This document shows, piece after piece, positions 33,296-35,096 of a stretch of 35,096 nt of DNA; the stretch's first letter is position 1; each line of letters begins with the position of its first letter. The notes beneath the pieces are model-generated. The model was not told where the DNA came from and made no database searches. It saw only the letters and a list, made by a program, of their open reading frames with translations. The position numbers were made by a program, and so were the translations under genes. Location: the NCBI GenBank assembly GCA_963628785.1, contig CAVGGQ010000013.1:1-35096 (forward strand), written 5' to 3'. The stretch comes from Apopatocola sp963628785. Its GTDB lineage: Bacteria; Bacillota; Clostridia; Oscillospirales; Oscillospiraceae.

Positions 33296-33505
33296 ATGCA
33301 GTTGCGCTGCGATGCTGTCAGCAACCTTTGCGTGTGATCAAGGCAATATACAACAGTATAAAGTAGTTGACAAAGATGCTCCCTCTCTCGAAGGTGCTAC
33401 AGCCGTTGATGGGATAAATTCACATTTTCTTTCTCTGTATTACACAAAAATCGGCGCGTAGCTTTATCTAAACAAACGAAAATGGTGATTTTGGAGAAAT
33501 TTAAC

Positions 33506-33534
33506 TTGAAAAATTGTGCGAAAGTTGCTATAAG
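33506..33534 (+). promoter_or_regulatory. Promoter of the TRAP transporter operon
   Basis: -35 TTGAAA (33506-33511), 17-bp spacer, -10 TATAAG (33529-33534), about 80 nt before the dctP start. Confidence 0.75.
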
Positions 33535-33545
33535 TGAACATGTGA

Positions 33546-33564
33546 ACATCCTACGATAGGACGT
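33546..33564 (+). promoter_or_regulatory. Operator C of the TRAP promoter
   Basis: The 19-bp palindrome ACATCCTACGATAGGACGT (7 of 9 symmetric pairs) lies 12 bp beyond the -10. Its sequence and position match operator A, so the same regulator should block both promoters. Confidence 0.72.
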
Positions 33565-33615
33565 CGCAAAGTAAGATTTGCCAAAACACAAGTTGAAGGG
33601 AAGTAAGAAAACAAA

Positions 33616-34668
33616 ATGAAAAAAATCTTGACACTCCTGTTGGCCATCACTATGGTACTGTCTTTTGCCGCCTGTGGGCAGAGCACAGCTTCGTCTGCAA
33701 GCGCGGAAACCACATCCGAAGCTGAAACAACCGAAGCAACTGAAACGATCATGCTCCAGCTGGGCCACCTCGATCCCAGCACCGACACCAATGCCTATCA
33801 GATTTTCTGCGAAGCATTTAAGAAAAACCTCTATGAGATTTCCGGCGGAACTATGGATGTCACCATCTATGGCGATGCGCAGCTCGGCGGCGAGATCGAG
33901 ATGTTTGAATCCCTGTCTATGGGCGATTTGGATATGTGCATCATTACCAACAACTATTACTCCAACTTTGTGAAAGACTTTATGGTCTTCGACCTTCCGT
34001 TCCTGTTTTCCGACTATGCAGAGGAAGACGCCGTAGTAGACGATCCCGAGATTCTGGGATATCTGCAGGAAAAAGTACTTTCCGAGTATGGCGTGCATTT
34101 GCTGACATACGCTGATACCGGATTCCGCTATGTCGTCAACAACCGCAACCCCATTGCGACGGTTGAAGATCTGGCCGGCCTGAAGATCCGTCTTCCCGAA
34201 ACCACTTTGTATGTGAAGACCTTCCAGGCTCTCGGAGCCAACCCCACTACCATGGCTTTCTCTGAGGCATATACGGCGGTTCAACAGGGAACGGTTGACG
34301 GTCTGGAAATCACCTGCTCTGCCATTTACTCCGGCGGTTTCTATCAGATTTGCAAGTATCTGTCCAAGACGGCACACTTCGCGAGCCCCATTACATTGAA
34401 CATGTCCGATGCCACTTGGCAGAAACTTACGGCTGAGCAGCAGAATATGGTAATGGAAGCTGCTCAAAAAGCCCGTGACGAGTCTCGCGTCACTGTGCGC
34501 AGCAATGTCGATACCATGCTTCAGGAAATGGCCGACGCCGGATGCCAAATCAATGAGTTGGAAGATGTTACTGAGTTCCAGGAAGCAACTTCTTCTGTCA
34601 TAGATTGGATCCGCACTGAGGTGGGCGACGAACTGCTCGACATGGTTCTGACTAAACTGGGTCGTTAA
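33616..34668 (+). CDS. dctP: TRAP transporter substrate-binding lipoprotein (DctP family)
   Basis: This 350-aa protein has a lipoprotein signal peptide with lipobox FAAC (acylated C20) and then a Ser/Thr/Glu-rich linker. The DctP fold follows. The family-diagnostic region is DLAGLKIRLPETTLYVKTFQALGANPTTMAFSEAYTAVQQGTVDGLEI, in which the Arg of KIRLP usually holds the ligand's carboxylate (or other acid) group. It captures an organic acid outside the membrane for the DctQ/M permease. GAAGGGAAG lies upstream. It is the first gene of an operon controlled by operator C. The ligand is unknown; an acid sugar, hydroxy acid or sulfonate would suit the dehydrogenase and transketolase. Confidence 0.93.
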   Translation: MKKILTLLLAITMVLSFAACGQSTASSASAETTSEAETTEATETIMLQLGHLDPSTDTNAYQIFCEAFKKNLYEISGGTMDVTIYGDAQLGGEIEMFESLSMGDLDMCIITNNYYSNFVKDFMVFDLPFLFSDYAEEDAVVDDPEILGYLQEKVLSEYGVHLLTYADTGFRYVVNNRNPIATVEDLAGLKIRLPETTLYVKTFQALGANPTTMAFSEAYTAVQQGTVDGLEITCSAIYSGGFYQICKYLSKTAHFASPITLNMSDATWQKLTAEQQNMVMEAAQKARDESRVTVRSNVDTMLQEMADAGCQINELEDVTEFQEATSSVIDWIRTEVGDELLDMVLTKLGR

Positions 34669-34691
34669 AATTAATTTTTCCAAGCGGTCAA

Positions 34692-34722
34692 GTGGGGCAG
34701 TTCGATGAAAGTTCTGCCCCAC
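34692..34722 (+). other. Intercistronic hairpin between dctP and dctQ
   Basis: A perfect 9-bp GC-rich stem (34692-34700 with 34714-34722) has a 13-nt loop and no T-tract. Such hairpins after binding-protein genes commonly raise the binding protein over the permease. Confidence 0.65.
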
Positions 34723-34744
34723 AAATTACAAACGAGGTGTGACT

Positions 34745-35089
34745 ATGCTACTTAAGGGTTTAAATAAATTTCTCCGCATTTTAGACCGGGTGTACATGGT
34801 CGCTGCGGGAGTCTTATTTATTATTCTGATTGCGGCTTCTGCAACGCAAGTTTTCACTCGATACGTTTTAAATGCTTCATTGGTTGGAACGGAAGAGCTT
34901 GCCCGCTATTGCTTTATTTGGATGAGCCTTTTAGGCGGTTCCATTGCAGTCGGCCAGTGGGCGCATACTTCCATAACGGTTCTTTATGACATACTTCCTC
35001 AGGTCCCTAAAAAGGTGACATTCTGCATTCAAAATATTTTCGCAAATTGCAAGTGCAAGTTGGACACCTGCATGGTAGAAATTAGTTAA
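34745..35089 (+). CDS. dctQ: TRAP transporter small permease subunit (DctQ), apparently truncated
   Basis: The first ~95 residues are typical DctQ: a first membrane helix (VAAGVLFIILIAASATQVFTRYVLNAS), the conserved GTEELARYCFIWMSLLGGSIAVGQWAH, and the start of the third segment. After about ILPQVPKKVTFCIQNIF the sequence loses family character (ANCKCKLDTCMVEIS) and stops at 114 aa; DctQ proteins are usually 150-180 aa with four helices. The ATG at 34745 has GAGGTG upstream; a GTG two codons earlier is possible. The break may be an insertion-element end or assembly edge near 35040, and the large permease DctM is not reached. Confidence 0.75.
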   Translation: MLLKGLNKFLRILDRVYMVAAGVLFIILIAASATQVFTRYVLNASLVGTEELARYCFIWMSLLGGSIAVGQWAHTSITVLYDILPQVPKKVTFCIQNIFANCKCKLDTCMVEIS

Positions 35090-35096
35090 TCAGAGC

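Larger units (their letters stand above)
33296..33615. other. Intergenic region before the TRAP transporter
   Basis: This 320-bp AT-rich gap contains no gene. No clear terminator follows the regulator's stop codon. The distal part holds the TRAP promoter and operator C. The proximal ~200 bp shows nothing I can interpret. Confidence 0.6.

Overview
The window looks like a chromosomal segment of a GC-moderate (roughly mid-50s %) anaerobic gut-type Clostridium-class bacterium, most like the Oscillospirales. This rests on Firmicutes-style GGAGG ribosome binding sites, sigma-A-like promoters, split transketolase subunits, a short ACT-domain SerA, and a compact lineage-type intergenic repeat. It is an inference from gene style, not a database match. 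No rRNA, tRNA, CRISPR array or complete mobile element was seen.

Region 1 (59-15986, + strand) is the unusual part. Eight genes, apparently one operon, encode: a secreted/membrane von Willebrand factor A (vWA) protein; a 1256-aa tubulin/FtsZ-superfamily protein; two orphan soluble proteins (506 and 137 aa); a zinc-ribbon plus P-loop GTPase; a 912-aa single-pass membrane protein with 11-residue cysteine-bearing coiled-coil repeats; and two single-pass membrane proteins with cytoplasmic zinc ribbons and extracellular domains (one an SH3b-like domain). The combination suggests a membrane-anchored, NTP-driven cytoskeletal or signalling machine linking a tubulin-like filament and a GTPase in the cytoplasm to sensors outside the membrane. 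Two strong hairpins bracket the tubulin-like gene. The operon ends in a ~160-bp foldable intergenic repeat and a terminator shared with the convergent pgi gene.

Region 2 (16251-24482) holds pgi (glucose-6-phosphate isomerase, - strand), a PucR-type regulator broken by a one-base frameshift, and a divergent four-gene operon: a Cys-rich protein of unknown function, a GcvT-family (folate-dependent demethylase/aminomethyltransferase-like) protein, an MFS transporter and a short-chain dehydrogenase. This looks like uptake, demethylation and oxidation of an unknown methylated substrate.

Region 3 (24547-29422) is housekeeping: a cysteine desulfurase and the tRNA methylthiotransferase MtaB, divergent with overlapping promoters, then serC-serA for serine biosynthesis from an almost consensus promoter.

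Region 4 (29449-35096) is a second catabolic locus. A zinc alcohol dehydrogenase and a two-subunit transketolase (- strand) diverge from a FadR/GntR regulator, which is followed by a TRAP transporter (DctP, DctQ). A 19-bp imperfect palindrome sits just after the -10 element of both catabolic promoters, and a half-site overlaps the regulator's own -35. This strongly suggests one ligand-controlled regulon. The last gene, dctQ, ends early and loses its family character near the window edge.
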